Assembly (NCBI RefSeq): GCF_030272615.1
Contig: NC_081410.1
Location: 144,386,349-144,450,348, forward strand
Length of the DNA stretch: 64,000 nucleotides
DNA from: Cryptomeria japonica
Lineage: Eukaryota; Streptophyta; Pinopsida; Cupressales; Cupressaceae
Direction: 5' to 3'
Below, piece by piece: positions 26,807 through 37,583 of the stretch. A program made the position numbers and the translations under genes. A model generated the notes under the pieces. That model ran no database searches. It had not been told where the DNA came from and was given only the letters and a program-made list of their open reading frames with translations. Within the stretch, counting starts at the first letter, position 1, and every line of letters begins with the position of its first letter.

Positions 26807-28224
26807 TGTAGTCACATAAATCTGTCCATTTTAATTAAATGAATATTTCGTATTTATTTGATTAAAAAATCCACTAACCATCAATTAATTAAATAAATAT
26901 TTAATTAATTCATCCCCAAACATTCTTCTATTAATTAAATAAATTATTCAATTTATTTTAATTAATTCATTAAATCCAATTCAAATAAATTAAATAAATA
27001 AAATCAATTTATTTAATTAAATCCCCCTTTTCCTCTTTTAAATAAATTAAATAAAACATTTATTTAAATCATTATCCCCACCCCACTTGCATTTTCCTAC
27101 AAATGCAACTTGCACACATTTTGAAATAAATGAATTTTTATTTTAAATAAAATCCTATTTTCCCTCACCCACCAAATCCACTTGCAAAATCTAATCACCT
27201 TCTAGATTCTTCTAATCCCTTCCTAATTAGCCTAATCCATCCCCTAAATATTGTCACATTCCTAAGCAAAATGGAGTCACTTCTCAAAGACCCCAAAGTC
27301 TTTGATAACCATTGAAGGCTTCCAACTTTCAACCACTTAATTCCTCAAAGTCTTTGAAAACCATTAAAGGCTTCCAACTTTCAACCACTTAATTCCCCAA
27401 AGTCTCCAATAACCATTAATGGTTAATTCAACCCTCCCACATGGTTAAAACATTTGTTTGACTCAACCTCTATCCAATCACAAAGGTCTCATCAAGCATT
27501 TAATACTTTGACCATGATTATCTCTTAATCATTTGCACAAAGGTTTATCCTTGGATTAACTCCTAATCCAGTGGGTAATCCTAATTTAGGCTTGACCCTT
27601 AGCCTTTAGATAACCATGAGGTCTTCTCAGGCCTTTAATGCCTCCAACCTCTTCTTTCAACCCAATCCTGTGTTGACACTTGTCATTATTTTATTGGTGC
27701 CAATTGTGCACATGGATCCCCAACTTTCAAGCTTGACCCTTGATTAAACCTTTCAATCCTGGCCATCCATTGCTCCATTTTTCCTATAAATAGAGCCCAT
27801 TCCTTCATAATCCTGATCCTGAAAACTTGTAAGCATTTAGACTATAGCCATTTTAGAGAGCATTTAGCATAGCATAACTAAATCTTGTCTTTTTGGTAAA
27901 ATCAATCATTTTAGCATTGAAAATAGCTTTTCATTTCATGTTTGGGAGCTATTCTACAAATCTCAATCCTCCATAAGCATCCATAGTGCAAAAAGCTGCT
28001 GAGAGCTACACTATTTTGGAACTTGGAGAGGAGAGGAACAAGGGAGAAAGGAGCTAATATCATGTTAAGAGATAGTTGGAGATATCTCATTGTCTTACTT
28101 CTTTAGTTAGATTCATTAGCATGTGTTTTTAGTATCTCTCTTGGAATGCCTTCATATGTTTTAGTTTTTGATTGATTAACTCTAACATCTTGTGTGTTTT
28201 GTGTTGTTTGATCTTAGACTAACA
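26807..28224 (+). repeat. Element E: Tat-like LTR, truncated or solo
   Basis: It starts TGTAGTCACATAAATCTGTCC and ends CTTAGACTAACA. The first 300 bp are rich in TTAATTAAATAAAT, like the LTR at 51252. A good core promoter CTATAAATAGAG lies at about 27784, with CT-rich DNA before it. About 20 bp of possible internal sequence (TTGTGCCATTTAGGAGGG) follow before microsatellite, so the element body is lost. No partner LTR is visible in the window, and the boundaries are inferred. Confidence 0.5.
27784..27796 (+). promoter_or_regulatory. TATA box in the element E LTR
   Basis: CTATAAATAGAG, a consensus plant TATA box in the position expected for an LTR promoter. Confidence 0.5.
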
Positions 28225-28244
28225 TTGTGCCATTTAGGAGGGCA

Positions 28245-28640
28245 TCAATATGTATAGATATATACACATACATATATATATATATATATGTATGTATATA
28301 TACATGCATAAATGTAGATATGTATATATATACATATATACATATACATACATATATATACATATATGTATATATACATATACATATATACATGCATATA
28401 TATATAAACATATACATATACATATATATACATATCTATTTATATGTATATATACATGCATAGATGTAGATATGTATATATATACATATATACATATACA
28501 TACATATATATACATATATGTATATATATGTATGTATATGTATATATGTATATATATACATATCTACATCTATGCATGTATATATACATATACATATACA
28601 TATGTATATGTAGATACATATATATGTATTTATATATATT
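28245..28640. repeat. TATA/CATA microsatellite with duplicated and inverted blocks
   Basis: The ~85-bp block containing ATACATGCATA(A/G)ATGTAGATATG occurs at about 28295 and 28447, and inverted near 28560. The last two form the palindrome at 28441-28592. Confidence 0.5.
28441..28592. repeat. perfect 152-bp palindrome
   Basis: I checked it base by base around a centre between 28516 and 28517: every base from 28441 to 28516 pairs with its mirror from 28517 to 28592. The first mismatch is 28440/28593. There is no spacer. The arms are not simple TA runs; they include CATGCATAGATGTAGATATG and its mirror. Confidence 0.5.
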
Positions 28641-28690
28641 AACAAAGTAGCCGCGATAGAGAATGGAAACCTTGAGCTTTCTTTGTATAT
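28638..28690 (+). repeat. fragment of 258-bp unit U
   Basis: ACAAAGTAGCCGCGATAGAG ... CCTTGAGCTTTCTTTGTATATGTAT matches the end of units 7398-7655 and 7944-8201. Confidence 0.5.
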
Positions 28691-28768
28691 GTATATGTGC
28701 ATCCATTTTTATGTTTATGCTTGCATATATCTATGTGTATCTATATACGCACACACACACACACACAA

Positions 28769-28809
<41 letters not shown>

Positions 28810-28933
28810 TACACATATATATAATACACATACATACATACATATGTATGTATGTATATATATGTGTATGTATATATACATATACACATATATATGTATG
28901 TTTATATATGTATGTATGTATATATGTGATATA

Positions 28934-28967
<34 letters not shown>

Positions 28968-28972
28968 AACAT

Positions 28973-29003
<31 letters not shown>

Positions 29004-29086
29004 CGTACACATGTATACATACATACATACATACACACACACATATATCATACATATATATACATACATACATATATACATATGTA

Positions 29087-29122
<36 letters not shown>

Positions 29123-29251
29123 TATATATACACATATATATACATACATATATATATATGTATACATACATACATACACACACACACATATATATACATA
29201 CATACACATACATTTACATATACATATACATATGTATATGTATATGTATAT
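28691..29251. repeat. compound CA/TA/CATA microsatellite
   Basis: Contains (CA)n runs near 28750-28805 and 28975-28990, plus (CATA)n and (TA)n runs. The start (TGCTTGCATATATCTATGTG and onward, about 28716-28746) also occurs at 36051-36080. Confidence 0.5.
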
Positions 29252-30849
29252 GTGGTGCAGGAGCACCTAGGACTTAGGCTTATAGTCTTTTCTCAATTTT
29301 GTCTTGTATTGACCTTAGCCAAGTTAGGTACTTAATAAGGACTCCAGGAGGGTCCAAGAGTGAGTGTGATGAGTCAAGTGTAGGTCTAGTTGAGTTAGTT
29401 TCTCCCTAGGTTTGCATTTTGTGCATAAGTAGTGATTTGAGTAGGAAATTGACCTTCTTGATGTTCAAAAGTGGTAAAACTTGGTGTGAGCATGAGATAG
29501 GTTTAGTATGGTCTTAGGAATGCTTAAAAAGTCATGAGTAATGACTTAAAATAGGTTTTATAGGTTGGCAAAGCAAAAAGTGCAAAATTGTAAAAGTTGT
29601 CATGACAACTTTTGTCCTAAAATGCTTAGCGATGGAGTTAGGGATAGCACAATGCTCTAGAATGCCTCCACACATGGGGAAGACTATAAAAATATCCTCT
29701 TGCATGGTTACCAAGGTTGAAGTTTTTTTTTGTATGATCAACAATCTGAAACTACTCATTTTCGGACTGTTTGTCATTATTTTGGCTTATTTTACTCATA
29801 ATGTGAATACAAATGGATTGAATCCATTGATCCTATAATGGATTGAGTTTATTTGGTGTGTTTCAGTGTCATTTGATTCATTTCAAGCTTTGTAGTTAGT
29901 GTGTGTTAGTGATTTCATTGCTTTGTTTTCAATCAGCCAATTTTGGCTTGTAAATAACAATTTTGTGTAAAATAGTTGCCCCATAGAATCCCTTTGTGCT
30001 ACCATCATGGACTATTGGGACATGGAAGGAAACCAATTGTAAAATGTACATATGGAAGGAGAAGTTCTGGAAGTGATGTTTGATATGGCTACCACCTTGT
30101 TCTATGCGAGTCCAGGAGCAACTCGACTAGAGAAGACAGGGTGAAATTTCAATGCAAAGTGCAGAGGTGAACACAAAACTATAATCAAAATATTTGGGGA
30201 GCTTCATAAGGTCCATAAAAACTTTCCATTACAAGGAGAAGCCTTGACAAGAGCTGTAGATACCCATTTCTCAAACTTGACTAGTCACTGTCGGTTAAGA
30301 GGCCTAGAAACCCTTCAAAACCCTCATTTTTGGGTTAGGGTATTGTACGGTGAAATGGTAAACCGAAAACACCAAAATCACTTAGGGATAGGTGTATGAT
30401 TGAAGAAAATCCAACCTTGTTGTAGGGTCTTTTAGACCATTTTCCTCTAAACCCACAAAAACCGGATTTTGGAGGCCTAATAGGGGCTCATTGCTTGTAC
30501 CCCTTTTCCTAGGCAAAATGGTGAAATCGGTAAAAAGGTAATGAATGAAAACCACAAATGTACCTAAAAAGAATTAATTTCATGTTAAAAGCCACCTCCA
30601 CACCTCTGCAACAACTCACAATAGTAGGAGGTGAAATTGACAAGTTGAAGACAAGACAACAAGAATGAGCATGTGGGAAACACTTTGAAATGGTAGGGTT
30701 CCCAATTAAACACTTGATGCAAACACTTTGAGATTGACAAGAAGCAATCCCTAGAAGAGACCGAGAAGGACTTGGAGGTATTAATGCATAGCTAGACCTG
30801 AAGAGGTTGGTGAAATTGAGCAACACCAAGAGCAAGCTAGGTGAACCCC

Positions 30850-30853
<4 letters not shown>
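29252..30853 (+). other. unclassified LTR-like DNA between microsatellites
   Basis: It begins TGTGGTGCAGGAGCACC right after microsatellite. It contains a TATA-like ACTATAAAAATATCC near 29683 and a 22-bp perfect palindrome at 29592-29613. After about 30000 there is no recognisable protein or repeat. The start and promoter-like elements suggest an LTR, but I cannot find its end, a PBS or a second copy. I see no gene; the 70-110 residue frames have no domain signature. Confidence 0.5.
29592..29613. repeat. 22-bp perfect palindrome
   Basis: The half-site is AAAAGTTGTCA and its reverse complement follows without spacer. It lies about 75 bp upstream of the TATA-like box and could be a dimeric factor site. 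Confidence 0.5.
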
Positions 30854-30885
<32 letters not shown>

Positions 30886-30914
30886 ATATATATATGTATA
30901 TGTATATGTATGTT

Positions 30915-30950
<36 letters not shown>

Positions 30951-31069
30951 AACATACATATATATACATATACATGTACATATACATATGCATATATACA
31001 CATATACATATTCATATGTATGTTTATATGTATATGTATATGTATATGTATATACATACATACATATAT
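30854..31069. repeat. GT/TATG/CATA microsatellite
   Basis: (GT)15-like tract at 30853-30884, then imperfect TATG and CATA runs up to the solo LTR. Confidence 0.5.
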
Positions 31070-31518
31070 TGTGAGGCCCTACCCCGAGCCATCATAGCAT
31101 TTCTGTTATTTTCATGTTGGACCTATTTTGGATACTATATTGTGATGCATTTTGGACATAGATTTTATATGATCTCGTGTGGTGGATAACATTGATATGA
31201 TTATGTCATTTACTTTGATTTGCAGTACTTCATTTTATACTAGAAATTATGGTTGCATGTTCTATAAATGATTTAATTTCATGTTTATGAGGATGATGCC
31301 ATTTAATAGATGATTGTATGCGGATGTTAACAGATAATTGGATACTTGATTTTATAATTGAAATTTTATGCAATGTCTGAATTGTATTCTTTTGATAATA
31401 TTATACGTGATTTTTGGAATTACTAATGTGCAAGTGAACTGTGCAGGAAAATCATTCCATGTGACCATGGAAATTATTCGGAGAATCAAGCCTAGGCCTA
31501 TGTGCTATTGTGAAGCCA

Positions 31519-31546
31519 GGGGTTGTCTATTTGGAGAGACAACCCC
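31519..31546 (+). other. 10-bp stem hairpin in element D
   Basis: GGGGTTGTCT - 8-nt loop - AGACAACCCC, a perfect stem. It may mark an RNA structure in the LTR transcript. Confidence 0.5.
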
Positions 31547-32145
31547 TCGTTTGTAAATGTATTTTAATTTATAAATGTTATGCTTGGATGAGTGTTTAAT
31601 TTGGAAATTTGTTTAATTTATAAATTTCAAAAGGGACAAATGTCATGTGTGTTTTAGTGATGTGTAATTCTTTTTGTAGTGTCACTTGACACGTGTTGTA
31701 AGTTGAGTTGGCATTGTCATGTCTCTTTTTGAGGATTTATTTTACCAATGCATATACTTTCAATTATCCTAAAATGGTCCCAAGTAAACCTAGGATAGTG
31801 AGCCATTAGAAGGGTCAACTCAGGGTTGACCCGTAGGTAAGCTTTGGGTGGACTTCCAAAGGGTTAAACTAACTCCTGGGGTCAAGTTAGGAGCATTTTT
31901 AGTGGGCCATATGGTGTACCTATGGATGAAGGCCAAATTTGGCCACGTGTCCACTCCCTAGTGCTTGTTTAACCTCCCCAAAAAGTGAGTTTCTCAAGTT
32001 GGCCGAATTTCATCTTTAGAAGAGCCTTCCTTGGTTAGATAACCCACTTCATGAGTGTCATTCTTTTTCCCCATTCCATTTCCCTTTTTTGAGGTACCTT
32101 GGTTAGGGAGTGTGTAAGGCTTTGGGAAGACCAACCAATGAGCTG

Positions 32146-32606
32146 TTAGGGTTTCAAACAGATCCGAAGCAAATATGAACTAACAATTATATGTAGATTT
32201 AAATACAAAAGATAAAGAAATAAAATAGGACACAGATAACATAGAGATTTAACGTGGTTCACCCAGAATGGGTTTAATCCACCATACACAGCCGTCCAAT
32301 CTTTCTTATTATCCAACAAAAACAGTACATCAACCTTACAATGCCTTAAGCATCCTAGTCGCTTATAACATGCATTTTTAGGGCAAAAACAAAGTCGGTC
32401 TTTTTAGGGTTTTTATTACAATGTCGGTTTTCATAAAAAAAAAAACCCAAATTTTTTTTTCTTGAGGGCTCCTACCCCTGAACCCCCACTTTTCTCGGGG
32501 GCTACCGCCCCCAAACCCCTGCCCGAGGCCCGGCCTGACCCCGGACCTCAGTGAGGATACGTGCTGAGTGTACAGTACTTTGCTGATCAGTCACTCCATT
32601 TCAACA
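32146..32606 (+). mobile_element. 461-bp copia-type solo LTR with TGAGC target duplication
   Basis: It starts TGTTAGGGTTTCAAAC and ends CATTTCAACA. The 5-bp repeat TGAGC flanks it exactly (32141-32145 and 32607-32611). The TGTTAG...CAACA ends are typical of Ty1/copia LTRs. Inside are 'TTAACGTGGTTCACCCAGAA', a phrase I associate with plant dispersed LTRs, and a GC-rich block of CCCC/GGGG runs near 32480-32545. It has no coding region. It inserted into element D and is therefore younger. Strand is taken from TG...CA orientation only and is not certain. Confidence 0.5.
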
Positions 32607-32983
32607 TGAGCATCTTTCACCCCTTCCCAAGTGGGTTGGAAAGAGTGAGGTGTGGCTTCATAGGGAATAGTTTGGGAGGGAAGAGTTTGATCACTCACTC
32701 TCCATTTTGGAGATTTAGAATTTTCTGAATTTTTTGGCAAGTATTGGAAAGATTTTTGGCTAAGTTTGGAAGGAGAAAATTTGTGGATTTGGGTAGCTCT
32801 CCTACAAATTTCCTTACCTTTTTAGCAGCTTAAGGTTGGTTGAATTTCTAACTATTGTATGATGTTGTTTGCATTTGAAAAGATTGTTTGTTGCATTGTT
32901 TTCTTTGTTGTTTTTCCTTGTTATTTTTATATATGTGTAGGAAGATGTGGAGTCCTTCCATTTGTGATTTTGGTTAAGTTTCT

Positions 32984-33349
32984 ATGTTTTTGTTTTTAGG
33001 AGTTTACAAGGCCAAACTCACCCTTGGGAGGGTAGAGTGGCCTTGGGGTGAAGGGCTCTTTGACAACCTTTTGAGTGAGAGGCTCTCCTTGGAAGAGAGT
33101 GATTCTCAAGGGATTTTTGTGACCCTTGCTGCATATTATTATGTTTATAAAATGGGGATCATAAGGGGAGTTGTAGGCTTGTATGTCTTGGGGGTCATAA
33201 GGAATTTAGGGGACAAGTTTGGAATTTATGGTTATGTTATATTTGCAGCCTTGTTATGCCATTATGTGCACTATTTGCAGAATTCTCCTCAAGGGTATTT
33301 AGTCCACCTTCACCCCACTTTAAAAAGTCACATAAGTGACATTGTTTAA
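32984..33349 (+). CDS. unrecognised 121-codon ORF inside element D
   Basis: An ATG-started frame, with hydrophobic stretches such as GVVGLYVLGVI and YGYVIFAALLCHYVHYL that could be membrane segments. TGTTTTTAG|GAG just after the ATG resembles a splice acceptor, so the true start may differ. I recognise no family. The ORF lies in a non-coding LTR and may be chance. Confidence 0.5.
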   Translation: MFLFLGVYKAKLTLGRVEWPWGEGLFDNLLSERLSLEESDSQGIFVTLAAYYYVYKMGIIRGVVGLYVLGVIRNLGDKFGIYGYVIFAALLCHYVHYLQNSPQGYLVHLHPTLKSHISDIV

Positions 33350-34577
33350 ACCTTGGGTTGGGAGTGTTTTTGTTGTGTTTGAATTTTTGCATGTATGTGT
33401 TTGTTTGTGTGTTTCCCATCTAGCCCTTGATTCTCCTAGCTCGGGGGTGGCTTCTAGTAAGCCTAGGTTGGGAGGTGAGCCTCCATGGTCACAACCTCAA
33501 GTTTTTATTGCAGGTTGCTTTGGAAAAGACTTGGAAGGGAAAGCTTGGAAATGATCTTTGCTGATTTTATTTTAGTTGCAGAAAAAAAGAGTTATTTTTG
33601 TATTTTAGTTGCAAAGAAAAGAAAGAAAAAAGAAGAAGCTTTCTATTGTATTTATATTGCAGAAAAAGAAAGTGTATTATTGACTAAGTTTACCATGTAA
33701 TAAATTGAATTTTATTGAAGTATCGATTCTTTTAAATAAAGTGAAAGCATTTTGATTTTTTCTGTTTGTTATAGTTGCTGGAAAAAAATAATATTTTATT
33801 CTGTTTTCTTTTATTTGTTAATGAGTTGTATGCATGCTAGAAATGGAAAGGAAATAAATAAAAGGTTGAAGTATAGATGTTAGTAAAAGAGAATAAAAAT
33901 TCATATCTATCTATTGTTCATATTACAAAATAATGTAAATAAGTGTTAGAGTGAAAATAAATATTGCATCACATTTGTTGTTTATAGATTAAATAGATTC
34001 TTTTAAAATATTAGTTGTAGCTGCAAAATAAATCATTTCTGATAAAATTTTCCTATTCTAAAATGCATGTTAAGTAGGGAAAAATAAATTGATTTTTTAG
34101 AATGAATGTTAAAATTGAATTACATCATGTTGTTTAGGGATTTAATGGTTTTTTTGAAAAAATTAGTTGCTGTTGTAAATAAATAAAACTGTCATATTTT
34201 TACATTCTATAAAAACTGAAAATAAACCTAGATAATGCTCTAAATGAAAATAAAAAAAAGAATTTACTCCTATTCTATTATTTGAAATCAGTCGGCTAAA
34301 ACTATTTAAGTACAGATTTGACCATAGAAATATATATATATATATACATGATGCTTTTATATTAAAACATATGTATTAAAAAAAAAGAGTAAATTGGAAA
34401 TCAAGAGAATGGAATCTTACATTATAGTTCTGGATATTTTTTTTCTAAAATTATGCATGTATTCTAAGATATATATATATATAAACAAAAAAAATTTGGT
34501 AAGCAAAGTTGGGGAGTAGCAAACCCCCGTCGTCCCCGTAGCCTCGCGGACACGCAGGGTGGCTTGGGCCCCCTTTG
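33350..34577. other. element D, AT-rich part without genes
   Basis: Non-coding AT-rich LTR sequence with short TA runs near 34330 and 34470. No gene seen. Confidence 0.5.
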
Positions 34578-34755
34578 CGGGCCGCGGCCCATAGGGGCGG
34601 CCTCAATCACCACTGCGGGCCAAGACCCACAAGGACGCTGAGGCGCCATCGTGGGCTGCAACCCGCAGGGGCAGCCTTGGCGCCACTGCGAGTGGCAACC
34701 CCCAGTGGTGGCCTCGGCCGCCACTGCAGGTGGCCACCGCAGCGGCCGCTACCGC
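34578..34755 (+). repeat. GC-rich ~37-bp minisatellite, about 4.5 units
   Basis: Units follow GGGCYGCRRCCCRYAGGGGC-GGCCTC-GGC-CCACTGC, starting near 34578, 34616, 34653 and 34689, with a part unit near 34727. The GC content contrasts sharply with the AT-rich surroundings. Frames on both strands (Ala/Pro/Gly/Arg-rich) are repeat translations. Confidence 0.5.
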
Positions 34756-34924
34756 CTCACTGCAGTTTCATTTACGATTTGCCCCTTCCTCCGCCACCAA
34801 CATGGTTTTTGGTCGCCCTTCCTCCACCTCCTTTGAATCCCTGCACACCACAAAACACAAGCACACACACACCAAAACCTAGATCAAAGAAAAAAAGGCA
34901 TAAGAATATGAAATGTTAAAATAT

Positions 34925-35115
34925 GCAACCCTAACCTATTTTTGGGTTAGGGTTAACATATAAAATAAAATAAAATAAAATAAAAGAAAATAAGATATGC
35001 AACCCTAGCCCATATTCGGGTTAGGGTTAGCATTTAGAAAATAAAAAAATGAGTTATTAGAATTGTTTTTAAAATAAAGTAAAGGGATAACTCAACCCTA
35101 ATTAGGGTTCATAAT
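34925..35115. repeat. three AACCCTAA/TTAGGGTT inverted repeats, two in tandem ~74-bp units
   Basis: AACCCTAACC-(8 nt)-GGTTAGGGTT near 34926, AACCCTAGCCC-ATATTC-GGGTTAGGGTT near 35000, and the 16-bp palindrome AACCCTAATTAGGGTT near 35095. The first two sit in a tandem duplication that includes AAAATAAAATAAAATAAAA. Confidence 0.5.
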
Positions 35116-35974
35116 TAAATATAATTAAAATAAGAAGAGGGGGGATTCTTTTTAAAATTTGAAAAAAGAATTTCCCCTCCATTTAATTATAGCCATATGT
35201 GGAATTTAATTTTAACTCCTTATTTGACTAGGGAGAAAATTAATGTTAATATAGCCCTTTTTATCAAGGTATAATTTAGATTGGGGATTAATTTTATATA
35301 GTTATGTAAATCACATAATTGACTTAATTTTATTAACCAAGGGTTATTAATGAGGATATTATATAGATAATTTTCATATTTAATTAAATATGGATGTTAG
35401 GTTAAATTTAATTTGGGGGATTTTATTAATGAAATTTATTAATTATTTTATGCGAATTCTAGCCTATGAGGTCATATTGGCCAATTATTTAATAGTTGAA
35501 ATTTAAATGTCTTAGGGGTTTTAAAATTGACTTTAATATAAATTATATTCATTTGGAAAATATTATATTTTGAAATAGGTTAACTTTATTAATTTTAATT
35601 AAAGGCGTTTTTGCGGTTGCTCAATTAATTATTTTTAATATAAGTTAGCATTATCATTATTTTTATCCAGCCTTGAGTATTTTAAATGTTGTTGAGATAT
35701 TTAATATCTCTCGATTTTAATTAGAGGAAATTAATTAGATTAATTAGATTAATTAATCAAGTTGGGATGACCCTCTTAGGGAATAATTAGTCTTCTCTAA
35801 TTATTGTCATCATATTGATTGAGTCAATTAATTCAACTTTAGTAAACGATTCTATTTAACCTTTAGTTAAGACAAAACTTTATTTGATTTCATTTTAATG
35901 TAGATTATTTAATGAATTTATGTTGTTTAAAAAAAAAAATTGTTTCATTTTTGGCCAAAAGTTTGGGCATGACA
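35116..35974. other. element D, AT-rich end without genes
   Basis: TTAATTAAT-rich non-coding DNA up to the LTR end at 35974. Confidence 0.5.
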
Positions 35975-36092
35975 TATATATACATATATGTACATATATA
36001 TACATATATGTACATATATATGTGTATATATATATATGTATATGTATATATGCTTGCATATATCTATGTGTATCTATATATGCATATAAAGT

Positions 36093-36185
<93 letters not shown>

Positions 36186-36811
36186 ACATACAAATATACA
36201 TATAATGTGCTTGCATATATGTAGATCTCTATATATACCTGTATACACATAGACACAAATCTCTAGATGCATACGAATAAATAGACATGTGCTCATAAAA
36301 ATGCATGGCTATGCATATTTACACAAATACATATGCAGCTTCATACATACACACACATGCCTATGCACACATATACATAAACATTGTTTGTCTATTTATT
36401 CATACAGACTTGAAAATCTATCTACATCTGTGGAACTATGTATATGCATGCCCATATTTAACTAAAAAGAAGAATGCGTATGTATATATTTTTGTTGTTT
36501 CATTTTTTATAGAATCTGAAGCTTGTAAGAAACATGTGCAATAGTTCCTTCGACCCACATAATTCTTTCTTTAACATGCTTCGAAACCAATATCATTGTT
36601 AAACTAAGAGCATCAACACAATATGTTGTGAAGTATGTATGTATGTATGTATCTGTGTATATGTATATGTATATGTATATGTGTTTGTGTATGTATGTAT
36701 ATGTATATGTATATGTGTGTGTCTATGTATATGTATATATGTATGTATATGTATATACATATATGTATATATGTATCTATATATGTATATGTATATATGT
36801 ATGTATATATA

Positions 36812-36847
<36 letters not shown>

Positions 36848-36896
36848 TGTATGATATATGTATGTACATATGTATATGTATATGTATATGCATATA

Positions 36897-36931
<35 letters not shown>

Positions 36932-36992
36932 ATATGTATGTGCATATGTATATGTATATATAGATAAATAGATATAAATATACATATACATA

Positions 36993-37056
<64 letters not shown>

Positions 37057-37170
37057 GTATATACATATATATACATACATATACATATACATATACATAT
37101 ACACATATACATATACATATACATTATTATAATTATGTGTGTGTGTGTGTGCATGTGTGCATCGACAGAT
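35975..37170. repeat. microsatellite island (TA, TATG, GT, CATA)
   Basis: (TA)n at 36095-36182, TATG-rich runs at 36628-36960, (GT)n at 36997-37051, CATA runs at 37060-37125. Between 36185 and 36610 is AT-rich DNA with scattered CATA and no gene. All I/Y/C/V/T/H-rich open frames are repeat translations. Confidence 0.5.
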
Positions 37171-37583
37171 ATATGTATACACATATATTTCTATGTTGTT
37201 CATATTTATGCATATACATGCATGTGGATATGTGTGGATGTGTGTCACTAATTGTTTTGTTTCATTGTTTTTCCTTTGCTTTTGACTAATCATTTCAAAT
37301 CTTTTCCATTGATTAAGCCTCCTTTCCCTTTTCCAACTTATCTTTGTAAGGCATGCACATTCAAATAGACCTCACACTCATAGTTGATGCCCAACTAATA
37401 AAATCCAAAAAGAAACCAAAAAATTAGCTTTACTACAACCATCATAGAGATGAAATATTTGCACGTCATTGTGCAAAATGCCACCAACTAAGAATGGTTG
37501 TATCCCAACTTGCTACAAACGTAGCTAGCAACATTGATATACCACAACCATTGTCAGTGCCACAATAGTCCAACATCAATAGC
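37171..37583. other. sequence upstream of the Helitron gene
   Basis: Non-repetitive AT-rich sequence. The Helitron 5' end (usually TC) may lie here, but I could not place it. Confidence 0.5.

Larger units (their letters stand above)
31070..35974 (+). repeat. Element D: probable solo LTR of a long-LTR Ty3/gypsy element (4.9 kb)
   Basis: It starts TGTGAGGCCCTACCCC and ends AGTTTGGGCATGACA, with TATAT on both sides (31065-31069 and 35975-35979). The TG...CA ends and a 5-bp duplication fit an LTR, but the flanks are TA-rich microsatellite, so the duplication is weak evidence. No gag/pol is inside. A 461-bp copia-type solo LTR is nested at 32146-32606, so D itself is about 4.4 kb. It also holds a 121-codon ORF, a GC-rich minisatellite and AACCCTAA hairpins. 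Its length is comparable to the element A LTR. Confidence 0.5.

Noticed and set aside
28214-29335. Long [18 protein letters not shown] frames, up to 212 residues
   Set aside because: Microsatellite translations; the same holds for 26564-26842, 30781-31189 and 35895-37293.
34464-34919. Ala/Pro/Gly/Arg-rich open frames on both strands
   Set aside because: Produced by the GC-rich minisatellite in several frames at once.
34925-35115. Interstitial telomere repeat
   Set aside because: Only isolated AACCCTAA copies in inverted pairs, no tandem (TTTAGGG)n array.
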